Of a stretch of DNA of 64,000 bases, positions 50,705-61,250 are shown one piece after another. The DNA is from Strigamia acuminata (taxonomy: Eukaryota; Arthropoda; Chilopoda; Geophilomorpha; Linotaeniidae). The stretch's first letter is position 1. Each line of letters begins with the position of its first letter. Position numbers and translations under genes: made by a program. Under the pieces are notes generated by a model. The model did not search any database. It saw nothing but the letters and a program-made list of their open reading frames with translations, and was not told the origin of the DNA. The stretch spans positions 42,788,581 to 42,852,580 of the forward strand of contig OX442314.1 of NCBI GenBank assembly GCA_949358305.1. The letters run 5' to 3'.

Positions 50705-50766
50705 ATAGGCAAAGCAGGCGTGCGGACGCGACGCCCGGACGCGGCCGGACGGGGACCAGTCGGCGC
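50705..50766. repeat. 62-bp linker between U2 and U3
   Basis: Identical to 23195-23256. Joins CCGAAGG of R to TTAACC of the next L. Confidence 0.85.
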
Positions 50767-51311
50767 TTAACCTTGGGGTATGTGTGCGGATTTTGTCGGG
50801 GGCGAAAGGGTCCCGCTTTTTAACATTACGGCGGCCTATACGTTGTTTCGTTGATCGCGACTGTGATGCGGAATTTGCGGATGTTGTTTTGGCCGAGTAG
50901 TTCGTGCGACCGAGCGCGTTTTGTTCGTTGCTTTTCGGTGTTCGGTGGGTTTTGTGACCGGTCAAGGGTTTCGCTAAAACGTGGTTTTTGTGACGGGAGG
51001 GAGGGGGGATCGGTTCATGTGCTCCGAACGCGCCGCGACGCGCCGTGACTTGGGCCAAAAACGACCCGGTCGGAAACCGGGTCCCGGGCTTCGTCGAGGC
51101 GTGGTTTTTGAGAACGGGGGGAGGGGGGGATCGGGTCGCGTGCTCCGAAAGCGCCGCGACGCGCCGTGACTTGGGCCAAAAACGACCCGGTCGGAAACCG
51201 GGTCCCGGGCTTCGTCGAGGCGTGGTCCCGATCGGGACAAACTCTTCCGGAAAATGTCCGGTGGAATGTTGAGAGTGTCGATGGACGACGTTCGAGTTTA
51301 TATCGTAAGTA
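50767..51311 (+). repeat. L segment of U3
   Basis: Same as the U2 L segment, including the 121-bp duplication. Confidence 0.75.
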
Positions 51312-51714
51312 AGTAAGTATCTGACAAAACTTGCACAGAATTTTGTCAACATTTGATAAATTTCCACAGAATTTAACGTTGTTTTGCTAAAACCTGCGGA
51401 AACGTGTCTAGTCGGGCAGAAACGTCTCGTAAAATGTTGCTGAAATTCCGTGGAAATTTGTCAAAAATTGACAAAAGTTGGTGACCGACCCACATCGCGT
51501 TGCGGCGCGGTCGGAGCACGCGACCCGATCCCCCCCCCCCCCCCCTCCCCCCGTCCCCAAAAAACCACGCCTCGAGGAACCCCGAGGTTCGGTTTCCGAC
51601 CGGGTCGCCTCTTGATCCGACTCGGGGCGCGTCACGGCGCGGTCGGAGGACGGCCCTCGCCCCCAAAAACCACACTCCGGGTCACGTGGTCTCGCACTCG
51701 ACTTTTTCAGTTTT

Positions 51715-52592
51715 CCCGTTTTCGGCCCGTTACGGCCAAGGACCGTAACGGGTCGAAAACGGGCCGCAACGGGTCGAAAACGGCCGCAACGGGTCGAAAA
51801 CGGCCCGCACGGGCCGTTAACGGGCCGCCGACGGTCCCGTCACAATCCCGTAACGGCTCGCACGGGCCGTTAACGGGCCGCCGACGGTCCCGTCACGATC
51901 CCGTAACGGCTCGCACGGGCCGTTAACGGGCCGCCGACGGTTCCGTAACTATCCCGTAACGGCCCGCACGGGCCGTTAACGGGCCGCCGACGATCCCGTC
52001 ACGACCCCGTAACGGCCCGTACGACCTCATGCGGGCCGTTAACGGGCCGTTAACGGGCCGTTAACGGCCCGTTAACGGCGTAAAACCAAAAACAGGATTC
52101 GAGATTAATGTCTATGAATGTTGTACGCGTTTTCATGTACGTGTTGTCGGTTGTTGATTTTTTCGATTTACACCGTCACGGCCCGTTAACGGCCCGTTAA
52201 CGGCCCGTTAACGGCCCGTCAACGGCCCGTCAACGGCCCGCATGGGGTCGCACGGGCCGTTAACGGGCCGCCGACGGTCCCGTCACGATCCCGTAACGGC
52301 CCGCACGGGCCGTTAACGGGCCGCCGACGGTCCCGTCACGATTCCGTAACGGCTCGCACGGGCCGTTAACGGGCCGCCGACGGTCCCGTCACGATCCCGT
52401 AACGGCTCGCACGGGCCGTTAACGGGCCGCCGACGGTCCCGTCACGGTCCCGTAACGGCCTTCGTTCCCGGACTTCGGCTCGCCGACGGCCCGTGCGACC
52501 TCATGCGGGCCGCTAACGGGCCGTCAACGGGCCGTTAACGGCCCGTTTTCGACCCGCTACGGCCCGTCACGGCCTGTTGGCCGTGCGACCCG
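51715..52592. repeat. CpG-dense array 11 (one core)
   Basis: Core at 52080-52171. The right side carries the ATTCCGTAACGG variant also seen in arrays 2 and 3, which ties U3 to that part of U1. Confidence 0.85.
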
Positions 52593-53009
52593 TGACTCGG
52601 AGTGTGGTTTTTGGGGACGAGGGCCGTCCTCCGGCCGCGCCGCGACGCGCCGCGGGTCGGACAAGAAACGACCCGGTCGGAAACCGAACCTCAGTGTCCA
52701 ATCGGGCAGAAATTGTGCGGAAGTTTAACCAAAAATGGCCAAAAGTCGGTGCAAGTTTTGCACGCAACAAACGTCCGATGTGACAGTGCCCATGCGGGTT
52801 GGACGTGCATGTGGGCGCGTGTGGGCGCTCGATTTACCGGCCCGTTGGACGAGTTAAACCAAAATTTCCCAATATCTTGCATAAATTTAAAGAAGATTTG
52901 ACAGATTTCCAGATTTTAAGCGATGTTTTACATAAGTCCGTCCCATTGCTGAAATTCCGTGAAAATTTGTCAAAAATTGACAAAAGTCTGTGCAAATTTT
53001 GTCAGAAAT

Positions 53010-55026
53010 AGGAAACAAAAAATTTAAAATTCGTCCAACGCGCCAGTAAATCGAGCGCGCCCATGCGTGGACAGTGCGCCGGCGGGAGCCCCGGCCGTCC
53101 TCTCTCTCTCTCTCTCTCGGCCGCCAAGGCTCGCCCCTCCGCCCGTCGGCGGGAGCCCCGACCGTCCCCCCTCTCTCTTTCGGCCGCCAAAGGATCGCCC
53201 CTCCGCTCGTCACAGATTTTTGTCAATATTTGATGAATTTCAACAGATTTTCAGCAATATTTTACAGGACATTTCTGCTCTTTTGGATACATTTTCAAAG
53301 GTTTTATTGCTAAAATTCTGGGGAAATTTATCAAAAATTGACAAAAAATCGATGCAAGTTTTGTCAGAAACTGATAAAATCTTCTTAAACTCGTCCAACG
53401 CGCCGGCGAGTGCACATGCGGGGACAGTGGGCACGTCCAGCCCGCGTGCACACTGTCAGATCGGGCGGTTTCGGGCACAGTTTGATCCGGGCAAATATCT
53501 AGCAAAACTTGCACCGATTTTTTGTCAATTTTAGACAAATTTCAGCGATATTTTACGAGACATTTCTGCTCGATTGGACACATTTCCAGGGGTTTTTTGT
53601 AAAACATTGATAAAATTCCGTGGAAATTTATCAAATATTGGCAAAATTCGGTGCTAATTTTGTCAAAAATTAGGAAAAAAAAATTTTCAAAACTTGTCCA
53701 ACGTGCCGGTAAATCGAGCGCCCACATGCCTAGATAGTGCACGCCCAACCCGCCAAGGCTCGCCCCTCCGCCCGTTGGCGGGAGCCCCGGCCGTCCCCTC
53801 TCTCTCTCTTTCTCTCTCTCTCTCGGGCGCCCGGAGCTCGCCCCTCCGCCCGTCACCGACTTTTGACACAATTTTTGATGAAATTCAACGGAATTTTAGC
53901 AACGTTTTACAAAAAACCTGTGGAAATGTGTCCAACCGGGCAGAAATGTGTCGTAAAATGTTGCCGAAATTCTGTGAAAATTTGTCACAAATTGCCAAAA
54001 GTCGGTGCAAATTTTGTCAGAAATAGGAAACAAAAAATTTAAAATTCGTCCAACGCGCCAGTAAATCGAGCGCGCCCATGCGTGGACAGTGCGCCGGCGG
54101 GAGCCCCGGCCGTCCTCTCTCTCTCTCTCTCTCGGCCGCCAAGGCTCGCCCCTCCGCCCGTCGGCGGGAGCCCCGACCGTCCCCCCTCTCTCTTTCGGCC
54201 GCCAAAGGATCGCCCCTCCGCTCGTCACAGATTTTTGTCAATATTTGATGAATTTCAACAGATTTTCAGCAATATTTTACAGGACATTTCTGCTCTTTTG
54301 GATACATTTTCAAAGGTTTTATTGCTAAAATTCTGGGGAAATTTATCAAATATTGACAAAAAATCGATGCAAGTTTTGTCAGAAATTGATAAAATCTTCT
54401 TAAACTCGTCCAACGCGCCGGCGAGTGCACATGCGGGGACAGTGGGCACGTCCAGCCCGCGTGCACACTGTCAGATCGGGCGGTTTCGGGCACAGTTTGA
54501 TCCGGGCAAATATCTAGCAAAACTTGCACCGATTTTTTGTCAATTTTAGACAAATTTCAGCGATATTTTACGAGACATTTCTGCTCGATTGGACACATTT
54601 CCAGGGGTTTTTTGTAAAACATTGATAAAATTCCGTGGAAATTTATCAAATATTGGCAAAATTCGGTGCTAATTTTGTCAAAAATTAGGAAAAAAAAATT
54701 TTCAAAACTTGTCCAACGTGCCGGTAAATCGAGCGCCCACATGCCTAGATAGTGCACGCCCAACCCGCCAAGGCTCGCCCCTCCGCCCGTTGGCGGGAGC
54801 CCCGGCCGTCCCCTCTCTCTCTCTTTCTCTCTCTCTCTCGGGCGCCCGGAGCTCGCCCCTCCGCCCGTCACCGACTTTTGACACAATTTTTGATGAAATT
54901 CAACGGAATTTTAGCAACGTTTTACAAAAAACCTGTGGAAATGTGTCCAACCGGGCAGAAATGTGTCGTAAAATGTTGCCGAAATTCTGTGAAAATTTGT
55001 CACAAATTGCCAAAAGTCGGTGCAAG
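53010..55026 (+). repeat. 1,015-bp tandem repeat, 2 copies
   Basis: Unit starts at 53010 and 54025. The first copy shares the GAAACTGATAAAATC variant with the copy at 10589, indicating common descent with that block. Confidence 0.9.
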
Positions 55027-55419
55027 TATTGCTAGATTTGGGCGCATCAAACTGTGCCGAGATCTGACAGTGTCCACGCGGTTTTGAAGCGCCCACTGTC
55101 GACGCACGTGGGCGCTCAATTTACCGGCGCGTTGGACGAGTTTTGAAAAAAGTTTTTTCCTAATTTCTGACAAAACTTGCACCGAATTTTGTCAATATGT
55201 GATAAATTTCCATGGATTTTAAGCAATGTTTTACAGAAGTCCGTCCCATCGGGCAGAAACGTCTCGTAAAATGTCGCTGAAATTCCGTGAAAATCTGTCA
55301 AAAATTGACAAAAGTTGGTGACCGACCCGCGGCGCGTCACGGCGCGGTCGGAGGACGGCCCTCGTCCCCAAAAACCACACTCCGGGTCACGTGGTCTCGC
55401 ACTCGACTTTTTCAGTTTT

Positions 55420-57844
55420 CCCGTTTTCGGCCCGTTACGGCCAAGGACCGTAACGGGTCGAAAACGGGCCGCAACGGGTCGAAAACGGCCGCAACGGGTC
55501 GAAAACGGCCCGCACGGGCCGTTAACGGGCCGCCGACGGTCCCGTCACAATCCCGTAACGGCTCGCACGGGCCGTTAACGGGCCGCCGACGGTCCCGTCA
55601 CGATCCCGTAACGGCTCGCACGGGCCGTTAACGGGCCGCCGACGGTTCCGTAACTATCCCGTAACGGCCCGCACGGGCCGTTAACGGGCCGCCGACGGTC
55701 CCGTCACGACCCCGTAACGGCCCGTACGACCTCATGCGGGCCGTTAACGGGCCGTTAACGGGCCGTTAACGGGCCGTTAACGGCCCGTTAACGGCGTAAA
55801 ACCAAAAACAGGATTCGAGATTAATGTCTATGAATGTTGTACGCGTTTTCATGTACGTGTTGTCGGTTGTTGATTTTTTCGATTTACACCGTCACGGCCC
55901 GTTAACGGCCCGTTAACGGCCCGTTAACGGCCCGTCAACGGCCCGCATGGGGTCGCACGGGCCGTTAACGGGCCGCCGACGGTCCCGTCACGATCCCGTA
56001 ACGGCCCGCACGGGCCGTTAACGGGCCGCCGACGGTCCCGTCACGATTCCGTAACGGCTCGCACGGGCCGTTAACGGGCCGCCGACGGTCCCGTCACGAT
56101 CCCGCAACGGCCCGCACGGGCCGTTAACGGGCCGCTGACGGTCCCGTCACGATCCCGCAACGGCCCGCACGGGCCGTTAACGGGCCGTCGACGGTCCCGT
56201 CACGATCCCGCAACGGCCCGCACGGGCCGTTAACGGGGCAAAACCGAAAACAGGATTCGAGATTAATGTCTATGAATGTTGTACGCGTTTTCACGTACGT
56301 GTTGTCGGTTGTTGATTTTTTCGATTTACGCCGTAACGGCCCGTTAACGGCCCGTTAACGGCCCGTCAACGGCCCGTCAACGGCCCGCAACGGCCCGTCA
56401 ACGGCCCGCAACGGCCCGCACGGGCCGTTAACGGGCCGTCGACGATCCCGTCACGATCCCGCAACGGCCCGCACGGGCCGTTAACGGGCCGCTGACGGTC
56501 CCGTCACGATCCCGTCACGGCCTTCGTTCCCGGACTTCGGCTCGCCGACGGCCCGTACGACCTCACGCGGGCCGTTAACGGGCCGTTAACGGCCCGTTAA
56601 CGGCCCGTTAACGGCGTAAAACCAAAAACAGGATTCGAGATTAATGTCTATGAATGTTGTACGCGTTTTCATGTACGTGTTGTCGGTTGTTGATTTTTTC
56701 GATTCACGCCGTAACGGCCCGTTAACGGCCCGTTAACGGCCCGTCAACGGCCCGTCAACGGCCCGCAACGGCCCGCACGGGCCGTTAACGGGCCGTCGAC
56801 GATCCCGTCACGATCCCGCAACGGCCCGCACGGGCCGTTAACGGGCCGCTGACGGTCCCGTCACGATCCCGCAACGGCCCGCACGGGCCGTTAACGGGCC
56901 GTCGACGATCCCGTCACGATCCCGCAACGGCCCGCACGGGCCGTTAACGGGCCGCTGACGGTCCCGTCACGATCCCGCAACGGCCCGCACGGGCCGTTAA
57001 CGGGCCGTCGACGGTCCCGTCACGATCCCGCAACGGCCCGCACGGGCCGTTAACGGCCCGTTAACGGCCCGTTAACGGCCCGTTAACGGGGCAAAACCGA
57101 AAACAGGATTCGAGATTAATGTCTATGAATGTTGTACGCGTTTTCATGTACGTGTTGTCGGTTGTTGATTTTTTCGATTCACGCCGTAACGGCCCGTTAA
57201 CGGCCCGTTAACGGCCCGTCAACGGCCCGTCAACGGCCCGCAACGGCCCGCACGGGCCGTTAACGGGCCGTCGACGATCCCGTCACGATCCCGCAACGGC
57301 CCGCACGGGCCGTTAACGGGCCGCCGACGGTCCCGTCACGGTCCCGTCACGGCGCGTGCGGGCCGTTAACGGGCCGCCGACAGTCCCGTCACGATCCCGT
57401 CACGGCCTTCGTTCCCGGACTTCGGCTCGCCGACGGCCCGTACGACCTCACGCGGGCCGTTAACGGGCCGTTAACGGGCCGTTAACGGCCCGTTAACGGC
57501 CCGTTAACGGCGTAAAACCAAAAACAGGATTCGAGATTAATGTCTATGAATGTTGTACGCGTTTTCACGTACGTGTTGTCGGTTGTTGATTTTTTCGATT
57601 TACGCCGTTAACGGCCCGTTAACGGCCCGTTAACGGCCCGTCAACGGCCCGCATGGAGTCGTACGGGCCGTTAACGGGCCGCCGACGGTCCCGTCACGGT
57701 CCCGTCACGGCGCGTGCGGGCCGTTAACGGGCCGCCAACGGTCCCGTCACGATCCCGTCACGGCCCGTGCGGGCCGTTAACGGGCCGCCGACGGTCCCGT
57801 CACGATCCCGTAACGGCCCGTTACGGCCAAGGGCCGTAACGGGA
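55420..57844. repeat. CpG-dense array 12 (five cores)
   Basis: Cores start at 55795, 56238, 56615, 57091 and 57512. The first part resembles arrays 2 and 3 and the last part array 5. The core at 57091 is a hybrid (GGCAAAACCG start, CATGTACG middle). Confidence 0.87.
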
Positions 57845-58441
57845 TAACTGAGAGAGTCGGGTGCGAGACCACGTGACCCGGAGTGTGGTTTTTGGGGGCG
57901 AGGGCCGTCCTCCGACCGCGCCGTGACGCGCCCCGGGTCGGATCAAGAGGCGACCCGGTCGGAAACCGAACCTCGGGGTTCCTCGGGGCGTGGTTTTTTG
58001 GGGACGGGGGGAGGGGGGGATTGGGTCGCGTGCTCCGACCGCGCCGCAACGCGCCGTGGGTCGGTCACCAACCTTTGTCAATATTTTATAAATTTCCACG
58101 GAATTTCAACAATGTTTTACATAAGTCCGTCAAATCGGGCAGAAATATCCCGTACAATGTCGCTGCAATTCTGTGGAAATTTATCAGATATTGACAAAAT
58201 TCGGTGACGGGCGGAAGGGCGATTCCCGGGCGGAAGAGAGAGAGAGAGAGAGAAAGGGGGGACGGCCGGCGCCTACGCCGACGGGGCGCGGAGGGCGAGT
58301 GCACTGTTCACGCATGTGGGCGCGTGTGGACGCTCGATTTACTGGCGCGTTGGACAAGTCAAAAAAAATTTCCCAATGTCTGACAAAAATTCCATCGAAT
58401 CACGGCAATATTTGACAACACTTGCACAGATTTTTAGCAAC

Positions 58442-58700
58442 ATTCACCGGCGAGGTCGTTGATGAACTCGCTTTACCCCGATGAATCTCGCGCGACAACA
58501 ACCCTGCGAAAATACCAAATCTCGTACGAATAATAAACACGGCGCAAACCGCACAAAAATCCACGACATAAAATCGAATGTCGTCTATCGGCACTCTCAG
58601 CATTCCCCCGGACATTTTCCGGAAGAGTTTGGTCCGGCCGGAATCCGAGGAATAGTCACTCCCAAAGTGCGGATTTTGCGGGTGCACTCGCTTCCGAAGG
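58442..58700. repeat. R segment of U3, abutting the MCP
   Basis: Identical to the other R segments up to CTTCCGAAGG at 58700, then MCP sequence. The inverted L-like stretch is at about 58566-58632. Confidence 0.75.
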
Positions 58701-59633
58701 ATAGGATCCACAATAGGCAGCATTTTTCACGAGACCAATAACCAATCGCGATGGATATTGACCGAGAAACGCATTGTCAATCATAGCAGTTTGCGATCCT
58801 GTGGCAATTGTAAATGTCTTAACTTCTACCCTTCTAATGGGATATTTAGCATTACGTTGCTCTAATGCTTGATGATGAGCTAAGAGTACACTAGCGCTAG
58901 GAACTATCTTTTTTACAAATAAAGTTGCATCATTTATAACTGTTTTATAGGCCGCTCCTGCCTCTGTTGAAATTAAACTAAATGCATCATTTTGTCTAGT
59001 AAGTGTAATTTTTAAGTCAACATTATTTATGAGATAATGTGGTTGAGAAAAGATATCGCAGTGAAGTCTTCCAAACATTTGTAATTTTCCACATTCACCA
59101 TCCTGCATTAGTCGATTATATCGTTTATAAATTCCAAACTTCTTGTTAAAATCTGCTACTGTTGGATCTAATTTTTCAAATGATCCTCCTGTATCCTCAT
59201 AATACATCTCCACCGTTTTATAACTTTTTTTGGCATCATTTGGAAAACTGAGAATTGTTTCGAGATAACTTCTGTAACAATAATTTGAATCCGAAGCAGA
59301 CACTAGCTTATCATTTAGTTTAACATCGATTTGACTGAATAGTGAATGTAGGAATAAATTTGTAGGAGAAACCTTAGCTGTGTTTGCAATTTTCACACCA
59401 GCAGCATCGGTTACAGTTACATTTAGTAACAAGTATGTTTGACTTAAGTCAATGTATGTATCAGCAGTCCCCTTGATTGAAAACGCTAATGGCTGTGATG
59501 CAGTTATGGCTGTAATTGGATGGTATTCACTCCAATAATTATCATCCACAGTTATTTGTGTAAGTGGTAATCCAAAAATGTCTAATTCTGGAGTTGCTCC
59601 TTCGGCCGAAGATTCATGGGGAAATTGTGGCAT
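58701..59633 (-). pseudogene. MCP: Major capsid protein, N-terminal fragment (5' part of the split gene)
   Basis: 311 MCP codons from ATG 59633 to the insert edge, after which translation would add 14 insert-encoded residues and stop at 58656. Polinton MCP (F54H12.2-like) features are seen: an N-terminal region with YWSEYHPI, then DLSQTYLLLN, SLFSQIDVKLND, YCYRSYLETIL and HCDIFSQPHYLINNVDLKI, and near the break DNAFLGQYPSRLVIG. These belong to the double jelly-roll that forms the capsid lattice. With the 134 residues at 1717-2121 the intact protein would have been about 445 residues. The ATG is 2 nt after the pVI-like stop codon. The break removes part of the second jelly-roll, so the fragment should not assemble. 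Confidence 0.93.
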
Positions 59634-59635
59634 GG

Positions 59636-60118
59636 TTAATCAAATATGTCAGGTCCAAGATGAGAACTTTTTTGTTTGCAGGACTTCCTACGCACGTTCT
59701 TCTTCGGTCGAGCTCGTCTCTTAGACTGATTCTTTCGTTTGATCACACGTCTTTTCTTTCGTTTACCACCCATCCGCTTTCGTTTGCCTCCTTTCTGTAC
59801 GCCAATTTTTTTAAAAAAATCTGATTTGGATCGAACAACCTGATCATTAAATGCAGGTCCAAATTTTCTCTTGTTTACACGCATATCGGAAATTACGTCT
59901 AATCCTCTCTTCAAACCATATGCTGCCACATCCAATGCTCCTTTTCTCACAAATGGCTTTACAATTCGAAATGCATCACTTATAAGTGAACCCAAACCAT
60001 GTCCTTGTTGATAGCGAGATCCTACAAATATTGGAAGATCAGCTCCACCTATTTGCGCATGATTTGAGCAATATCTATCCACACAGATTTGGGGGTTGTG
60101 TTCATAGTGAAATCTCAT
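59636..60118 (-). CDS. Basic virion protein, adenovirus pVI/core-like (Polinton)
   Basis: 160 residues. The N-terminal part carries GGADLPIFVG and RYQQGHGLGSL (about residues 24-45), followed by a predicted amphipathic region with Lys/Arg and Gly (KPFVRKGALDVAAYGLKRG). The last 60 residues are very rich in Lys and Arg. The G-x-G-LGSL pattern followed by an amphipathic helix is typical of a minor virion protein found next to the MCP in Polinton/adintovirus elements and compared there with adenovirus pVI or core proteins. DNA binding or membrane activity is inference. It lies 4 nt after the penton stop and 2 nt before the MCP start, so the three are probably expressed together. Confidence 0.65.
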   Translation of the reverse strand: MRFHYEHNPQICVDRYCSNHAQIGGADLPIFVGSRYQQGHGLGSLISDAFRIVKPFVRKGALDVAAYGLKRGLDVISDMRVNKRKFGPAFNDQVVRSKSDFFKKIGVQKGGKRKRMGGKRKKRRVIKRKNQSKRRARPKKNVRRKSCKQKSSHLGPDIFD

Positions 60119-60122
60119 CTTG

Positions 60123-61250
60123 TTAATCTAACCTCTTCCTGAAGTGTAACGTTGCAACAACACGTCCAAACTCAAATGGTACTTTTTCTCCGGTGTCACC
60201 CCTTATAAGCACTTGTATGGATTCAAATTGTAATTTTGCTAGCGGTTTATAATGTGGATTTTCAAAAGTTTGGGAGATGTATTGTCCGCGCTCTTTTCCT
60301 TGAATCTGTATTATTCTTAAAAGTGGCGCCAAAGTATCTCCAACAATGTTTGGTTGTATTAGATCACAATATAAGTACATGTGATATAGTCCAACTTGTT
60401 CATCCATTTTATGAAAAGCTTCTGTTGTTTTTGTAAATACACGCAAATCGTTAAAACCGAGAGTTGATGCCAACCCTTTATCGAGAACCAGCTTGGTGTT
60501 ATTTCGTAAGTTAATCTCAATTTTCTTTGATATTATATTAAAACTAAATGGTTCTTCATCAATTACAGCGAGTGCTTTAAGATTCAAAGCATCTACTAAC
60601 TGTTCAGGTCCCGAATAATTACCAGGTTTCAAGCTTTGTTTCTGTTTACCATTAGTCTCCTTTTCAATTGTTAAACTCCAATTTTTATCATTTATAACAT
60701 TTGGTGTGAGACGTGGAGAATAATAAGCAATCAAGCCAACATCGGTGTAAACATCATCACCGTCATCTTCTTTCACAAATCCTAACACATAAGCCAGCCT
60801 CCGTGCGATCATGACTTGCACCTTGGGCATAAATTTTACTTCAAATCTTAAATTAGCGATATTCCACGTAAATTTAATTCCTAATGCTTGCAACGCTTCT
60901 TCAAGATCTTTCTCATCATTCTTGGGATCAGATGTTAAATTGTTATTTAAAAAGATAAGAAACTCGGATATTAGTTCATCCTGCGGCAGGGAAGCATCCG
61001 CAAATTGGAATGGAGGAAATTTGATTACATTGATTTCATTCTTCAGTATTCGAAAATTAGCACCTCGGGGCAATAGAGCATTACTCCAGCTTCTTGGATA
61101 AAGGAATTCAACCAGACCCACTTCCCAATTTTCATCTAAATTAATATATGATGGTAATTGTGTATGAAATTCCGTCAATGTATTATTCGGGTAATAATCT
61201 AGGCTGCTATTTGATGGGAGGCTGACATAGAAACTCTGTTCCGGATTCAT
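60123..61250 (-). CDS. Minor capsid protein (penton-type) of Polinton
   Basis: 375 residues, intact. The start FYVSLPSNSSLDYYPNNTL and NWEVGLVEFLYPRSW (about residues 59-73) are typical of the Polinton minor capsid protein. The C-terminal part (LYHMYLYCDLIQPNIVGD, then LAPLLRII, then VPFEFGRVVATLHFRK) matches its conserved end. In these elements this jelly-roll protein is proposed to form the pentameric vertices, like penton base. ATG 61250 is the first gene of the minus-strand virion cluster penton, pVI-like, MCP, PRO. It diverges from the ATPase gene across 53 bp. Confidence 0.88.
   Translation of the reverse strand: MNPEQSFYVSLPSNSSLDYYPNNTLTEFHTQLPSYINLDENWEVGLVEFLYPRSWSNALLPRGANFRILKNEINVIKFPPFQFADASLPQDELISEFLIFLNNNLTSDPKNDEKDLEEALQALGIKFTWNIANLRFEVKFMPKVQVMIARRLAYVLGFVKEDDGDDVYTDVGLIAYYSPRLTPNVINDKNWSLTIEKETNGKQKQSLKPGNYSGPEQLVDALNLKALAVIDEEPFSFNIISKKIEINLRNNTKLVLDKGLASTLGFNDLRVFTKTTEAFHKMDEQVGLYHMYLYCDLIQPNIVGDTLAPLLRIIQIQGKERGQYISQTFENPHYKPLAKLQFESIQVLIRGDTGEKVPFEFGRVVATLHFRKRLD

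Larger units (their letters stand above)
2122..58700. mobile_element. 56.6-kb composite satellite insertion inside the Polinton MCP gene
   Basis: The left edge is set by comparison with 23257 and 50767, where the same L sequence begins but the preceding base differs. The right edge is set by comparison with 23194 and 50704. MCP codons resume at 58701. No target-site duplication, terminal GT/AG or long terminal inverted repeats are seen at the edges. The content is three head-to-tail super-units of nested repeats, with no recognisable transposase, reverse transcriptase, Rep/helicase or recombinase gene. Whether it moved as an element or arrived as repair-inserted circular DNA is unknown. The large number of near-identical copies makes exact copy number dependent on assembly quality. 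Confidence 0.85.
50767..58700 (+). repeat. Super-unit U3 of the insert (7.9 kb, shortest)
   Basis: Has complete L and R segments but only arrays 11 and 12 and one two-copy 1,015-bp block. The V and V' segments are absent, so it looks internally deleted relative to U1. Confidence 0.85.

Noticed and set aside
4233-55631. Hundreds of 60-235-codon ORFs within the insert, such as the recurring 155-codon frame on plus and the 235-codon frame on minus at 23150-23857 and 50660-51367
   Set aside because: They recur identically with the repeats on both strands and in several frames, are dominated by Arg/Pro/Ser from CpG-rich DNA or by (TC)n reading as Ser-Leu, often start at non-ATG codons, and show no domain.
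2122-58700. The insert as a giant spliceosomal intron of the MCP gene
   Set aside because: On the MCP strand it begins CCTTCGG and ends GGTTAA, without GT..AG, and the edges coincide with unit ends seen internally.
2122-58700. Helitron or other rolling-circle transposon
   Set aside because: Tandem arrangement and lack of target duplication fit, but the ends lack the 5' TC / 3' CTRR plus hairpin arrangement at an A/T site, and no Rep/helicase gene is seen.
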